Part shown: positions 51,376 through 61,043 of the stretch, piece after piece
Position numbering within the stretch: the first letter of the stretch is position 1
How the letters are laid out: the number at the start of each line of letters is the position of its first letter
DNA from: Candidatus Zipacnadum vermilionense
Lineage (GTDB): Bacteria > Armatimonadota > Zipacnadia > Zipacnadales > Zipacnadaceae
Assembly (NCBI GenBank): GCA_029821755.1
Contig: JALGSV010000003.1
Location: forward strand, 1-64,000
Reading direction: 5' to 3'
Length of the DNA stretch: 64,000 nt
Program-made: the position numbers and the translations under genes
Notes under the pieces: generated by a model
Database searches by the model: none
The model's input: only the letters and a program-made list of their open reading frames with translations
Told to the model about the DNA's origin: nothing

Positions 51376-52440
51376 TCAGGGCCTCCCCGAGGCGTCCGAC
51401 ACACCGGTGATCGACCCCTGGTAGAGCCACAGCGGGTAGGTGCCGATCGAGGGAAGCGGCCCCGGTGCACGCACCGGAATCGGGGCCCGACTCGAGGAAG
51501 ACAGCAACAGGTCGGCCAATCCCCGAGGCCGTCCCAGGAAGCGCGGCTTCGGCTCGCCCGTCACGCCGGCTTCCTTAGCCGCCAGGTCTAGGGCGTCGTA
51601 GAGGTTACCCAGCTCGTCCACCAGGCCGATCTTCTGCGCCTGCGCCCCCGTCCAGACCCGACCAGTCGCGAGAGCGCGCACCTTACTCTCGTCCATGTGG
51701 CGCCCCCTGGCCACATCCTTCACGAACTGGTCGTAGGTGTCCTGGAGCATCTCCTGGATCAGCGCCCGCTCGTCCGGACGCATCTCCCGGAAGGGCGACA
51801 TCATATCCTTATACTTGCCCGTGGTGATAGCCTGCGCGTCGACCCCGTACTTCTCCAGCAGCTTATGGACGGTGATCGACTGGGTAATCACGCCGATACT
51901 GCCGGTGATCGTAGCCGGGTTGGCCACTATCCTACGGCACTGCGAGGCGATGTAGTACCCACCGGAGGCGGCCACGTCACCCATCGTCGCGATTACCGGC
52001 TTCTTCTCGTTGAGCCGCCGCACCTCCGCCGCGATGGCTTGGGAGGACGCGGCGCCCCCGCCGGGGCTGTTGATGTTCAACACCACGGCCTTGAGGTCGT
52101 CCTCCTCGCCGGCCTTGCGTAGGAGTTGCATGATAGGCTGATCCGCACCCGCCTCGGCGAATAAGCCCCCGCCGCCGCTGTGGATCTGTCCGCTGACGTC
52201 TATCACCCCGATGTTCCCCCCCCGCTCCAAGCCGCCTCCCCCTCGCATGGCAAGGAAGGGCAGCATTATCCCCATGACGATCGCCAGCACGACGAACACC
52301 ACGCAGCCCACACCCAGCACCGGCCAGATCGATCGCCGAGCCGGAGCCGGCGCGATCACGACTGGCCGGGGCATCGGGGGAGGTGGCGGCGGCGTGGAGC
52401 CGTTATCCGGCGGAAAGGGTGGCGAGGGATACTGACTCAT
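51376..52440 (-). CDS. sppA: Signal peptide peptidase SppA
   Basis: The protein has 354 residues. A Pro-rich N-terminus (about 1-36) leads one membrane helix (IWPVLGVGCVVFVVLAIVMG, about 38-57), so the catalytic domain faces the periplasm. Catalytic Ser159 is in DVAASGGYYIAS, and the general-base Lys lies in TGKYKDMMSPFREM. Other family parts are LNINSPGGGAASSQAIAAEV and ITGSIGVITQSI and GRVWTGAQAQKIGLVDELGN. It digests cleaved signal peptides. The size corresponds to the shorter (Bacillus-like) SppA. It leads the sppA-polA run; rpsA and coaE follow further on. A promoter upstream is listed separately. Confidence 0.94.
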   Translation of the reverse strand: MSQYPSPPFPPDNGSTPPPPPPMPRPVVIAPAPARRSIWPVLGVGCVVFVVLAIVMGIMLPFLAMRGGGGLERGGNIGVIDVSGQIHSGGGGLFAEAGADQPIMQLLRKAGEEDDLKAVVLNINSPGGGAASSQAIAAEVRRLNEKKPVIATMGDVAASGGYYIASQCRRIVANPATITGSIGVITQSITVHKLLEKYGVDAQAITTGKYKDMMSPFREMRPDERALIQEMLQDTYDQFVKDVARGRHMDESKVRALATGRVWTGAQAQKIGLVDELGNLYDALDLAAKEAGVTGEPKPRFLGRPRGLADLLLSSSSRAPIPVRAPGPLPSIGTYPLWLYQGSITGVSDASGRP

Positions 52441-52553
52441 GTTCGTGCCTCTTTGTCGGCCGACTCCTCAGCGACAGGTAGGAGTCTACGGTTTGTTGGA
52501 CGCTTCGGGCGTCCCCGCGCGTTCAGGACTGGGCCGCTTAGCGTGTCAGGGAG

Positions 52554-52582
52554 AGCATAGCAGACGGGGGGCATCAGGTAAA
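52554..52582 (-). promoter_or_regulatory. Possible promoter of sppA
   Basis: Minus-strand -35 TTTACC (52577-52582), 17-base spacer, -10 TATGCT (52554-52559). Both boxes match four of six consensus bases. The predicted start lies about 105 bases before sppA. Confidence 0.4.
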
Positions 52583-53004
52583 GCCCGGCGCGCCGGCAGG
52601 AGAGGTTCAGCGTGGGTGAGCAGAGGAAGCAAGCCGAGGCCCTACGCCACACGTGCACGCTACGAACGAGCGCCTATTCTGCGGGAAGCCCGGCCCGGAT
52701 CACGCAAGCGATGGCCGGGTAGTGGTCTCGGGAGACCAGTTCCCGCTCCCTCGCCGCGGCCCACCGAATAGGCTGCGGTAGACACTTACCACCTCCCCGG
52801 CCGATCCCACTGGGAGGCGTAGCGGCGGGTGGAGACTGCCATGTACCAGCTTGAGCAGACTGGTGGAGACCGCAATCCCCGTCTGGCCCGCTGGGCGGAC
52901 ACTCCCCCAGTATTGCCGGGGAGGGAGAATGGTCCCCGAGCGGGAACAATCATCTTGCAGCGGGCGTCCAATCCGCGTCCAGCCATCTCCGCCTTCCGTC
53001 GAGC
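52583..53004 (+). other. Gene-poor divergent region between sppA and the 1,129-residue barrel gene
   Basis: No convincing gene is present. It contains a perfect palindromic hairpin TGGTCTC-GG-GAGACCA (52723-52738). A small plus-strand frame from 52841 (MYQLEQTGGDRNPRLARWAD and onward) runs into the barrel gene, is Arg/Pro-rich and has no conserved pattern. No known riboswitch or tRNA was recognised. The length (over 400 bases) and the hairpin make a structured leader or regulator possible. Confidence 0.4.
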
Positions 53005-53010
53005 GTGCCC

Positions 53011-56000
53011 ATGTTCGCGAGCAAACCCCCAGCCCCGATTCTCGGACTGTGCGGCCTGCTGCTAGGCTGTTTGCTCGCGCCGGCCCCCGCGCGGGCGGGC
53101 TGGGCCGACTCCATCCAGGAGTTCCTGGACCGCGCCGGCCTCTTCCAGGGCGTACAAGCCAGCGGGCAAAACACTCTCACCCTCCAGCGCAACTTCTTGC
53201 AGGGCTCCCAACAGGCCTTTGAGGGGCAACGCTGGGATACCGGCAATTTCTATCGCCAGAGCAGCCTGCACCTCGAGGGACCCATCTGGAAGAAATTCGG
53301 CTTCCAAGCCGACCTGTCCGCGTCCGGGTGGGGGCAGGATTATACCCGCTGGGTACTGGGATACGTCGGAAACGACACGGCGGTCTACTACGGCGATCTG
53401 AACGTCAACCTGCCCGGCAACGAGTTCGCCTCCTTCTCCAAGAGCCTACGCGGCTTCCAGCTGGACCAGGCCCTACCCAACCGGGGCCTGCTGCGGGTCT
53501 TTTACTCTCAGGAAAAGGGCTATACCCGCAATGAGACATTCCCCGGCAACAACACCTCCGGCCCCTATTTTGTGACCTACACGCCCATCATCGATAACTC
53601 GCTAAACGTCAAGGTTGACGAGCGCATCCTCCAACTGGGAACCGACTACCGGGTGGACTACCAGACCGGGGAGTTGTGGTTTGAGCCCACTAGCGGCCCG
53701 CCGCGCATCATCCCCAGCACCTCCACCATCTCCGTCAGCTACCAGTCCTCGGGCTACAGCAGTAACGTGGGGACGCTCTCGGGGGTGCGGGCCGAGATGC
53801 CCCTGCGGCGCGGGCGAGGTGTGGTGGGGTTAACGGTGCTGCGACAGAACCGGCCCGCCGTGGGGCAGGGCGACACCGCCGGCTACCAGGAGGACATCTA
53901 CGAAGGATCGGGCACCACCGGGCCCTTTGACACCAACTACCGGCCCATCCTAGCCGATGGAGCCTCCGTGACCTACCGGGGCGAAACCAAGACCATCACC
54001 AAGGCAATAGTCGTCCTCGTGGACTTGCAGGAGCAGCGTGAGGGCGTGGACTACGATGCCTACCGTTCCATTGGCCGCGTCATCTTCCGGCGAGCCGTCC
54101 CTCCCACCTCTCTGGTGAAGATTCAGTACTACTATAGCCTCGGCATCACCTACGGCTCCCCGGATCTGCAGATCAACGGGCTGGACCTGTCATACCGGAT
54201 CTCTAATAACATGTCGCTGGTCGGCCAGTTCGCCCGCAGCACCGGCGGCTCCAGTGGCTCCTCCGGCACGGCCCTCTCGACGCTGCTTGCCTATAGCAAG
54301 CCCAACTTCAACATGACTGCCGAATGGCGCAACATGCAGCCCACCTTTAGCTACATGGACACGGTGGGCTTCTACCGCTCGGAGTCGGGGCTCAACACCC
54401 GCCTGGACTGGAGGCTGAACCAGTACCTCAGTCTCAGCAGCCTCTACTCCGACGTCAAAACCAACAACGGTCTTTCCTTCGGGTATAGCGGCTACAGCGG
54501 CTATAGTACCTTCGACACTTACAGCACCTACTCGGCGCAAGGGTTGGGACCACAGCAGACTACCACTCCCACCTCCCTCGACGTCCGTGCCAAGCACGCT
54601 TCCCTGGGGCTGCAATATCTCAAGCCGGGATTACCGGCGCTAAGCTGGACCCTGGACAACATGTCCAACTCCGGCGGTTCCCTGGGCAAGAGCACTTATA
54701 CCATCAACCAATTCCAGGTACAGCACGACTTCAGCACGCGCCTGAAAGCCCAGGCCTCCTGGCAGAACAACCACCAGACCTACGGTGGTGGCTCCGGGGA
54801 ATCGGCGACTCCCCCGGCGAGCAGCAACTCGGTCCTCTCGCTGATATCGGTCACCTGGAGTCCGAATGAGAAGCTGTCCTTTTCCGCCAACCTGAACAAT
54901 AACCGCTCCACCGGAAACTCGGCCACCGGCACTGATATCAATCCCGCCTCCTCCACAGCCACCGCCTTACAGCTCTCCGCGCGCTGGGCGCCCAGTCCGC
55001 AACTCAGCTTCAACCTCGACCGGACCGGCACCGTATCCAACGGAGCGGTGGGCAGCGGCCTCTACGGTGGGATTGGTGGAGGTCTCTACACCATGGGGAC
55101 GTCGGCAGCCACGAATCCAATGGGAGTCTCCTCCCCGACAGGGCAGCCGGCTCTGCCCTGGGCGGCGCTTGGGCCTCAACAAATCTCCGGTGGCGATAGC
55201 GATACCGATACTTCCACCCGTTACGAGGATGTTAACACCACCCTCGGGATCACCTACAGCCCCTCAGACAAGTTGAACCTGGGCATCAATCTCGCGCGCC
55301 GCAGCTATCTGAGCAGCGGAAACGTAGGGTACCTGGCCGACAGCGTGCAGAACACTCACAACCTGTTTGCCACCTATCGCTTCTCCCCCACTTGGTCGCT
55401 AACCACTAGTCTGGGTAATGACAAGCTGGTCTTCACCGACCCCGGGCGTGGTGCGGTCAGCAACAACATCTACACCGCCTCGCTCAACTACCAGCCCCAG
55501 CAGGCGCCCTGGGGACTGGGACTTACCCTCAACAAGCAGAGGGGCGCCAGCCCCACCTACGTCTCCTTCGGGGATCGGCAGCGCTATCTCATGGTGGATA
55601 CCGGCCTGACAGACATCAGCGGCCAGATTCGCTACCGATTGCACGACAACTCCAGCGTGTACTGCAACCTGGGACTATCGGATTTTGCCAGCGGCTACGC
55701 GGCCTTCAAGAAAAGTACCGCCGACGTCGGATGGCAGACCAATCTGGGCAAGTCGACCCAGCTCAACTTCGGTTACCGTTTCATCAAGAACCTGGCCGGC
55801 ACTCCCACCACCCCGATCTTTACCGGCCCCGCGGTGACCGGCCAGGACTACCTCTCCAACACCTTCGCCCTCACCATCACCACCAGCTTCAGCGGCGGGT
55901 TGGGCAGGAGCGGAACGGGCGCCAGCGGAGTCGGGCCGTTAGCGGGTACGGACTACGGCAACATGGGTTACACCGGTTTCGGCTCCGGCTTTGGCAGCAG

Positions 56001-56394
56001 CACCGGCCTGTCCACCTTCGGCGGCTACCAGACCGGCATCGGCTCGGGGTCGGGTTATTCGGGTGCCGGATACTCCAGGCGAACAGGGACGTTCGGCAGC
56101 GGCTTTGGCGGAGGTATCTCGAACTCCTACGGGAGCTACGGCAGCGGACTCGGGCGTTCGAACTATAGCGGATTCGGCTCGAGCGGCGGCTTCTCCACCG
56201 GTCTGGGGCAGTTCCAGCAGAGGGAGAGCACCACGCGGCCCTCGACACAGCCGTCACTCGGCTGGAGCCCGACTCAGCCCGGGACGCCGGCTGCCGGCGG
56301 GGAGACCCTCCCGCCCACGGCCGAGGATTACTACTGGTACTGGCAGGAGGGCCTGTCCCGCTGGGATCTCGGCGCTCCTGGGGAATGGTGGTAG
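53011..56394 (+). CDS. Very large outer-membrane beta-barrel with SprA-like repeats
   Basis: The protein has 1,127 residues from ATG 53011 (GTG 53005 is an alternative start). A signal peptide (about 1-30, ILGLCGLLLGCLLAPAPARA) is followed by a periplasmic-looking segment and then many amphipathic strands. Between 160 and 260, NSLNVKVDERILQLGTDYRV, DYQTGELWF and TSTISVSYQSSGYSSNVGTL, and again VDLQEQREGVDYDAYRSIGR, VIFRRAV, LVKIQYYYSLG, recall the (V)x-G-x-DY-x-V-D-x-x-x-G-x-(I/V)-x-F repeats of SprA-type outer-membrane proteins. Hundreds of residues of NQTT/S-rich strands, then a Gly/Ser/Tyr-rich tail (about 970-1080) follow. It heads a four-gene run. Its function is unknown; export or adhesion at the surface is possible. 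Confidence 0.75.
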   Translation: MFASKPPAPILGLCGLLLGCLLAPAPARAGWADSIQEFLDRAGLFQGVQASGQNTLTLQRNFLQGSQQAFEGQRWDTGNFYRQSSLHLEGPIWKKFGFQADLSASGWGQDYTRWVLGYVGNDTAVYYGDLNVNLPGNEFASFSKSLRGFQLDQALPNRGLLRVFYSQEKGYTRNETFPGNNTSGPYFVTYTPIIDNSLNVKVDERILQLGTDYRVDYQTGELWFEPTSGPPRIIPSTSTISVSYQSSGYSSNVGTLSGVRAEMPLRRGRGVVGLTVLRQNRPAVGQGDTAGYQEDIYEGSGTTGPFDTNYRPILADGASVTYRGETKTITKAIVVLVDLQEQREGVDYDAYRSIGRVIFRRAVPPTSLVKIQYYYSLGITYGSPDLQINGLDLSYRISNNMSLVGQFARSTGGSSGSSGTALSTLLAYSKPNFNMTAEWRNMQPTFSYMDTVGFYRSESGLNTRLDWRLNQYLSLSSLYSDVKTNNGLSFGYSGYSGYSTFDTYSTYSAQGLGPQQTTTPTSLDVRAKHASLGLQYLKPGLPALSWTLDNMSNSGGSLGKSTYTINQFQVQHDFSTRLKAQASWQNNHQTYGGGSGESATPPASSNSVLSLISVTWSPNEKLSFSANLNNNRSTGNSATGTDINPASSTATALQLSARWAPSPQLSFNLDRTGTVSNGAVGSGLYGGIGGGLYTMGTSAATNPMGVSSPTGQPALPWAALGPQQISGGDSDTDTSTRYEDVNTTLGITYSPSDKLNLGINLARRSYLSSGNVGYLADSVQNTHNLFATYRFSPTWSLTTSLGNDKLVFTDPGRGAVSNNIYTASLNYQPQQAPWGLGLTLNKQRGASPTYVSFGDRQRYLMVDTGLTDISGQIRYRLHDNSSVYCNLGLSDFASGYAAFKKSTADVGWQTNLGKSTQLNFGYRFIKNLAGTPTTPIFTGPAVTGQDYLSNTFALTITTSFSGGLGRSGTGASGVGPLAGTDYGNMGYTGFGSGFGSSTGLSTFGGYQTGIGSGSGYSGAGYSRRTGTFGSGFGGGISNSYGSYGSGLGRSNYSGFGSSGGFSTGLGQFQQRESTTRPSTQPSLGWSPTQPGTPAAGGETLPPTAEDYYWYWQEGLSRWDLGAPGEWW

Positions 56395-56397
56395 CAC

Positions 56398-58626
56398 ATG
56401 AAGTATGACAAGCGCGTAGTGAGCGGAATACTCCCAGCGGTGGCGCTGGCTCTGCTCGTCGCCGCGGCTCCGACCTGGGCCGCGTCCTTCCGCACGCTGG
56501 TAAACGAGCCCTTCGCCACCGTTTGCACGGGGCCCCAGGGGGCCATCCTGGACACGGCGCCGGCGAGGGGCAAGGTCAGCGCCATGGCGGCCGGCAACGT
56601 CGTGGCGGCGCAGCATCCCGTTACCAGTCTCCAGCGAGCCGTGCGTGGCTTGACTTTGCTGACGCGCCACGGCGGCAAGCCCCCCCGCTCGGCCGCTCGC
56701 GCCCGCTTCCCCCGCATGATGTACCGGGTCCGCAACGGTGGCCTAGTCCTGCCCAACCTGGTCCGCGCCCTCCAGACCGGCACCGGGATCGGCAATCCCG
56801 CCAACCAGCTCACCTTCCAGTTCAGGGGGTGGTCGACCGCTGACCGGACCGCCCTACAGGCGTACCTCAACAACGCCTACCCCAAGATGCGGCTGGTCTA
56901 TGGTCCTCCCGCCTTCAACATGACGATCACCATCGTCCTGGACACCTCCATCCATCCCCTGCAAGGCGGTGTGTACAACGCCACGACCAACGAGATCCGC
57001 CTGCCCCCGCTATCCGGCAACTTCCCCGAGGATACCTTCGTCCTGTGCCTGATGGTGCTCCACGCCTTCCACGACGACGTGGCCTTCTACTACGACGCCT
57101 GGGAGGGCGGCATGGCCGGTGCGGCAGCGACGGTTGTCCAGACTATGCCGGGCGTGGCTCCGGGCTACGATCCCGTCGACCCCGGCCCCTTCTACGCCTG
57201 GTCAGTCTACGAGTGCGAGAACCAGCCTGCCCTGGCCAACAACACCTTCTATCCCTCCTCGGGCTTTGACGGCATGCTGGCCTGGCGTATTGCCATGGCC
57301 CGCACCGTGTGGCTCAAGGCCTGGGCGGAGGACAACAACTTCTTCAGTAACTTCAACCAGGCCTACTACGCCGCCTCCGTTCCGGGTCTGCCGGGCGACG
57401 TACCTGCGCTCAAGGAGATTGCCGCGACCATCCTACCCGAGGTGGAGGGATTCTCCTTCCACGACTGGTACATGCGCCAGTACATCCTGGACACCTCCGT
57501 GCATACGGGGCTGAAATTGTACACCTGGAACGCCCCGCTGGAGGACGCCGTCATCCTCATCACCGATCACTACCTCACCGGCCCGAACGGTGACGAGTCG
57601 CCCCGGTCGGGCACGCCCCGGCTGATCTACTGGAACTACGACTACACCCTCAGCCTATACTCCGAGGAAGGCAACGTCATGCCGACGATCGCGGCCACGG
57701 GGCCGGGAGCCGGCGAGACCCAGTTGATCCCCTCCTTCTCCAGCGTCGGCGGCCCGCAGCGCATCACCGTGCAGTTGGACGTCAACGGCCTGCGGGGGAT
57801 GTACCCCTATGCGTACGGCGTGCGCGGCTTCAACCCCGGCGAGAATAACTTCTGGGGCTCAGTTATGGGCGGCCCCGTAGCCAACCTCGATGTTACCGGG
57901 GTCTACAACAGAGCCAGTATCGGCGCAACCCGGGGAGTCTGGGGTACGCTCTTGGGCAGCGGTCCCCGGCTTACTCCTGGCCAGATCTCGGTCCTGATCA
58001 CCAATCCCCTGGGCCAGCAGGTGGAGCGCAAGCTGAACGTCGGCTGGGACGGTTATACCGCCTTCCTGCCCGGCGGCGGGCAAGCCGGACTCACCCACAC
58101 CTTCCGACGCGAAGGCACCGGCATGAGGATGATCTCCTTCCCCCTTGAGCCCACCGAGTCCAACGCGGCGGCCCTACTGGGGATAGACGCCAGACGTCTG
58201 CTGCTGGCGCGCTGGGACCCCACGGCGCTGCCGGATGGGGCCTACCAGATCTGGCCACGTATTGACCCGTTCAGCCCGGGACGGGGGTTCTGGGTCAAAC
58301 TATACGAGGATGTCACCGTGGACGTGCAGGGCATCCTCCCGCCGACCGATCGTACCTACGCCCTGGGGGTGCCGCTGGGCTGGAGCATGGTGGGTAGTCC
58401 GCGGCGAGTGAACGTACCCGTCAGCGAACTAACGGTGCAAGCGGGCACGGACAATCCCCTACCCTTCGCCGACGCCGTCACTAACGGCTGGCTGCAGCAA
58501 GGCTTCTACCAGTATAACCCGCCAACCAACGCCTATGAAATGGCCGACACGATTGAGCCCTTCGAGGGCTACTGGCTACGGTGCCTGATGCCGGGTGGAG
58601 TCCGGGTGATCTTCCCGGCGGCCTGA
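56398..58626 (+). CDS. Secreted protein with degenerate peptidase-like centre
   Basis: The protein has 742 residues and starts four bases past the barrel gene stop, so it is probably coupled. A signal peptide (about 1-28, ILPAVALALLVAAAPTWA) leads a positively charged region, then an alpha/beta part with TIVLDTSIHPL and LCLMVLHAFHDDVAFYYDAWE, GGMAGAAATVV. The layout H-A-F-H plus a downstream E-G-G-M-A resembles a zinc peptidase (HExxH...E), but the first Glu is absent and only two residues separate the His, so catalysis is doubtful. The last 250 residues are beta-sandwich-like (AGLTHTFRREGTGMRMISFP, PLGWSMVGSPRRVNVPVSEL), similar to surface-attachment domains. It probably works with the neighbouring outer-membrane protein. 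Confidence 0.7.
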   Translation: MKYDKRVVSGILPAVALALLVAAAPTWAASFRTLVNEPFATVCTGPQGAILDTAPARGKVSAMAAGNVVAAQHPVTSLQRAVRGLTLLTRHGGKPPRSAARARFPRMMYRVRNGGLVLPNLVRALQTGTGIGNPANQLTFQFRGWSTADRTALQAYLNNAYPKMRLVYGPPAFNMTITIVLDTSIHPLQGGVYNATTNEIRLPPLSGNFPEDTFVLCLMVLHAFHDDVAFYYDAWEGGMAGAAATVVQTMPGVAPGYDPVDPGPFYAWSVYECENQPALANNTFYPSSGFDGMLAWRIAMARTVWLKAWAEDNNFFSNFNQAYYAASVPGLPGDVPALKEIAATILPEVEGFSFHDWYMRQYILDTSVHTGLKLYTWNAPLEDAVILITDHYLTGPNGDESPRSGTPRLIYWNYDYTLSLYSEEGNVMPTIAATGPGAGETQLIPSFSSVGGPQRITVQLDVNGLRGMYPYAYGVRGFNPGENNFWGSVMGGPVANLDVTGVYNRASIGATRGVWGTLLGSGPRLTPGQISVLITNPLGQQVERKLNVGWDGYTAFLPGGGQAGLTHTFRREGTGMRMISFPLEPTESNAAALLGIDARRLLLARWDPTALPDGAYQIWPRIDPFSPGRGFWVKLYEDVTVDVQGILPPTDRTYALGVPLGWSMVGSPRRVNVPVSELTVQAGTDNPLPFADAVTNGWLQQGFYQYNPPTNAYEMADTIEPFEGYWLRCLMPGGVRVIFPAA

Positions 58627-58648
58627 GGGTGGAGACTGCGACCATGAG

Positions 58649-59836
58649 ATGGTAAGACTTCTGCGTGCGACAATCTCCTACAACTGGACGCTCGGGGCGG
58701 CTGTGGCCGCCTTGATGCTGGCCGCGGGTTGCGGCGGAGTAGGCTCTGGATCAACCCCGAGCCAGCAAACGACCACCGTGATCGTTGAGACGGTCCAGCA
58801 AGGTACTACTGACCTGCTCCCCGTAGCCGCGGACCTCGTCGTCGGCGGCGTAAAAGGCAAGATTGACATGACCCAGGGCTGGGCCGTGATTGGCGGCGTG
58901 CCCTTGGGCGACAAGACGCCGCCGGAGCAGCCGCTGACCGCCAGTGCCCCGGGCTGGGTCACCGTCTCGCAGATACTCACGCTCAACACTTACTCCTACA
59001 CCTCGGTGAGCGTCGAGATGGCCGCGGCCGACCCGACTGTGACCGCTACTGTTGAGGGCACCGTGACCGCCGAGGACGGTACGCGGGCTATCGTCAACGC
59101 AGTGGTAACCTTCACCCCGGCCAGCGGCGACCCGGTCGTGGGTTACACGGACAATGCCGGACACTACAAGTTTACTGGCGTTCCTGCCGGGCAGGTAACA
59201 GTGATGGCGCAAGCTAGCGACTACCTGGAGACCACCAAACAGCTAACTCTGACCTCCGACGCGACCGGCGCTAACTCCCCGGTCAACCTCGCCCTACTCA
59301 GCGGCAGCACCAAGCTGACCGTTACTGGCCAGGTGTTGCGCGTTGGGCTTGACACTCCCATCGCCGGGGGACAGGTGCAGATCGACGACCTCCCCCCCGT
59401 CACTACCGGCGCCGACGGCAGCTTCAGTGTGCCCCAGGTGCCGGTAGGCACCCAGACCATCCAAGTTAGCGCCTCGGGCTACGACGACAAGCAGCAGCAG
59501 CTCGCCGTCACCCCCGGTATGTCACTGGTGACAATCTACCTAGCGCCCACCTCACCTTTCCCGCCGCCTACGCCCTATACCCTCACCGGCACGGTAACGC
59601 TGCTGGGGAGGAGCGACAACTCGGGAGCCACGGTGACCGCGCTGAGCAAGGATCTCGGCCAGGTGATGGACACCGCCACCACCAACGCAGCCGGGGACTA
59701 CTACCTGTTCGTGCCGCCGGGCTCCTACCGGATCACGGTCCAGTACGGCTCGCACAGCATTGGGCGCGATGTCGTGCTGCTTGGTGGCGGACGGGTGCTG
59801 ACGGGTATCGACTTCACTCTCTCCGTCACCGGCTGA
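58649..59836 (+). CDS. Lipoprotein with carboxypeptidase-regulatory-like beta domains
   Basis: The protein has 395 residues from ATG 58649; an earlier ATG (58644) hits a stop after three codons. The lipobox is LAAGC (cysteine near residue 28) after an Ala-rich hydrophobic stretch. It then carries several carboxypeptidase-regulatory-like (CarboxypepD_reg/PEGA-like) beta-sandwiches: EGTVTAEDGTRAIVNAVVTF with YTDNAGHYKFTGVPAGQVTV, TGQVLRVGLDTPIAGGQVQI with TGADGSFSVPQVPVGTQTIQ, and TGTVTLLGRSDNSGATVTAL with TNAAGDYYLFVPPGSYRITV. The domains often support binding or act as spacers. It is the third gene of the secreted run, 22 bases after the previous stop. Confidence 0.82.
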   Translation: MVRLLRATISYNWTLGAAVAALMLAAGCGGVGSGSTPSQQTTTVIVETVQQGTTDLLPVAADLVVGGVKGKIDMTQGWAVIGGVPLGDKTPPEQPLTASAPGWVTVSQILTLNTYSYTSVSVEMAAADPTVTATVEGTVTAEDGTRAIVNAVVTFTPASGDPVVGYTDNAGHYKFTGVPAGQVTVMAQASDYLETTKQLTLTSDATGANSPVNLALLSGSTKLTVTGQVLRVGLDTPIAGGQVQIDDLPPVTTGADGSFSVPQVPVGTQTIQVSASGYDDKQQQLAVTPGMSLVTIYLAPTSPFPPPTPYTLTGTVTLLGRSDNSGATVTALSKDLGQVMDTATTNAAGDYYLFVPPGSYRITVQYGSHSIGRDVVLLGGGRVLTGIDFTLSVTG

Positions 59837-59915
59837 TGCCTCCTCGCCGGGAGGTATGCAGGCGCAGGGAGATGCTATGGTGAAGAGGTGCTCTCCGAGA
59901 GGGAGGCCATATTCG

Positions 59916-61031
59916 ATGTTTCCGAACAGACTGCAACTGTTGCGGCTGATGCTTCTCCTGGGAGCGGCGAGTGCGCTTCTACCGGCGGATGCTCAGCCCT
60001 CCGCCCCTGCCGCCGGACCCAATGGCCAGCAAGGGCCGTTGCTTGAGGTCGAGGAGTCCCTCTTCGACGCTTTCTTGACCACCCCGGGGAGGCCGGACTG
60101 GGCTCCCCTGGAGATTCTGTGGGGCCACCGCGAATGGCGCGAACCACTGCTTCTACGCCTGCGAGACCAGGACCCCACCGAGCGCGCCCGCGCCGCTCTC
60201 GCCTTGGGCCTGACCGGCGCCACGCGCGCCCGGAGAGCCTTGGCTGACGCCCGGCACGACCACGAAGCCGTCGTGCGCCGCTATGCCGGGTTGGCGCTGT
60301 GCTATATGGGGGACAGTCGCGGCGAGGCGGAAGCTACGCGGGTGCTGCGCGAGGGTGAGGTCTGGGAGCGCTACCTGGCGCTGATCGGCCTATGGAGACT
60401 GGACTCGCCCAGTACGCGCACCATGCTGGAATCCCGGCGCCTCGATCAGGGCCCCCTCGTAAAGAGTCTCATCCCCTTGGCTCTGGCTTCACGCCCCTGG
60501 AAACCCACTCATCCTTACCCCAGCCGTACGGGGGACACCCCCGAGGCCGCTCCCGGGGAGGAGCTCTGGGAGCAGGTCGCTGACGATCTCGCGCTGAGTT
60601 CGGACTACTGGTGGCATGAGGGGGACTACGACCAGGTCTGCGTCCTGCTGGAGCAGTCGCTATTCTTCAGCCCCCACCGGGTAGAGACCTACGACGACGT
60701 GGCCTGGCTGCAGTGGAGTCTGGGACACGGGCAGCGGGCAGTGCAGGTCCTGGAGAAGGGGATCGCGGTCAGCCCGGAGAGCTGGCTGGCGCACTTCAAC
60801 CTCGGCTTCCACTACTTCAACACCAAGCGCTACGCCCCGGCTCTTCCCTACCTCAAGTACGCCGTCGAGCACACCGAGACATGGTGGGTGCCCCTGCACA
60901 CCTACGCTCACGACCTCGAAGCGCTGGGGAAGCGGGACGAGGCCCTCCGGGTGTGGCAAGAAACCGTGCAGCGTTTCCCCCAGGATGAGACTGCACGGAG
61001 GAATCTGGCGAGGCTGACCGGCACCCGGTAG
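59916..61031 (+). CDS. Exported HEAT/TPR-repeat protein
   Basis: The protein has 371 residues from ATG 59916 (SD GAGGGAGG nine bases upstream); ATG 59877 with GGGAG is an alternative that only lengthens the n-region. A signal peptide (about 1-26, LRLMLLLGAASALLPADAQ) is followed by HEAT-like helical pairs (RLRDQDPTERARAALALGLTG, DHEAVVRRYAGLALCYMGD) and, after residue 200, TPR-like units (DVAWLQWSLGHGQRAVQVLE, AHFNLGFHYFNTKRYAPALP, DLEALGKRDEALRVWQE). Such domains bind partner proteins. It is the last gene of the secreted cluster, converging with cdaR. Its job may be to hold the barrel or peptidase-like protein in the periplasm. Confidence 0.8.
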   Translation: MFPNRLQLLRLMLLLGAASALLPADAQPSAPAAGPNGQQGPLLEVEESLFDAFLTTPGRPDWAPLEILWGHREWREPLLLRLRDQDPTERARAALALGLTGATRARRALADARHDHEAVVRRYAGLALCYMGDSRGEAEATRVLREGEVWERYLALIGLWRLDSPSTRTMLESRRLDQGPLVKSLIPLALASRPWKPTHPYPSRTGDTPEAAPGEELWEQVADDLALSSDYWWHEGDYDQVCVLLEQSLFFSPHRVETYDDVAWLQWSLGHGQRAVQVLEKGIAVSPESWLAHFNLGFHYFNTKRYAPALPYLKYAVEHTETWWVPLHTYAHDLEALGKRDEALRVWQETVQRFPQDETARRNLARLTGTR

Positions 61032-61043
61032 GGCGCTTCCGTT

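Noticed and set aside
52827-58639. A 13-base identical string GGGTGGAGACTGC at 52827 and 58627
   Set aside because: Dozens of 13-base matches are expected by chance in 64 kb of GC-rich DNA, and the copies simply lie in SD-like contexts.
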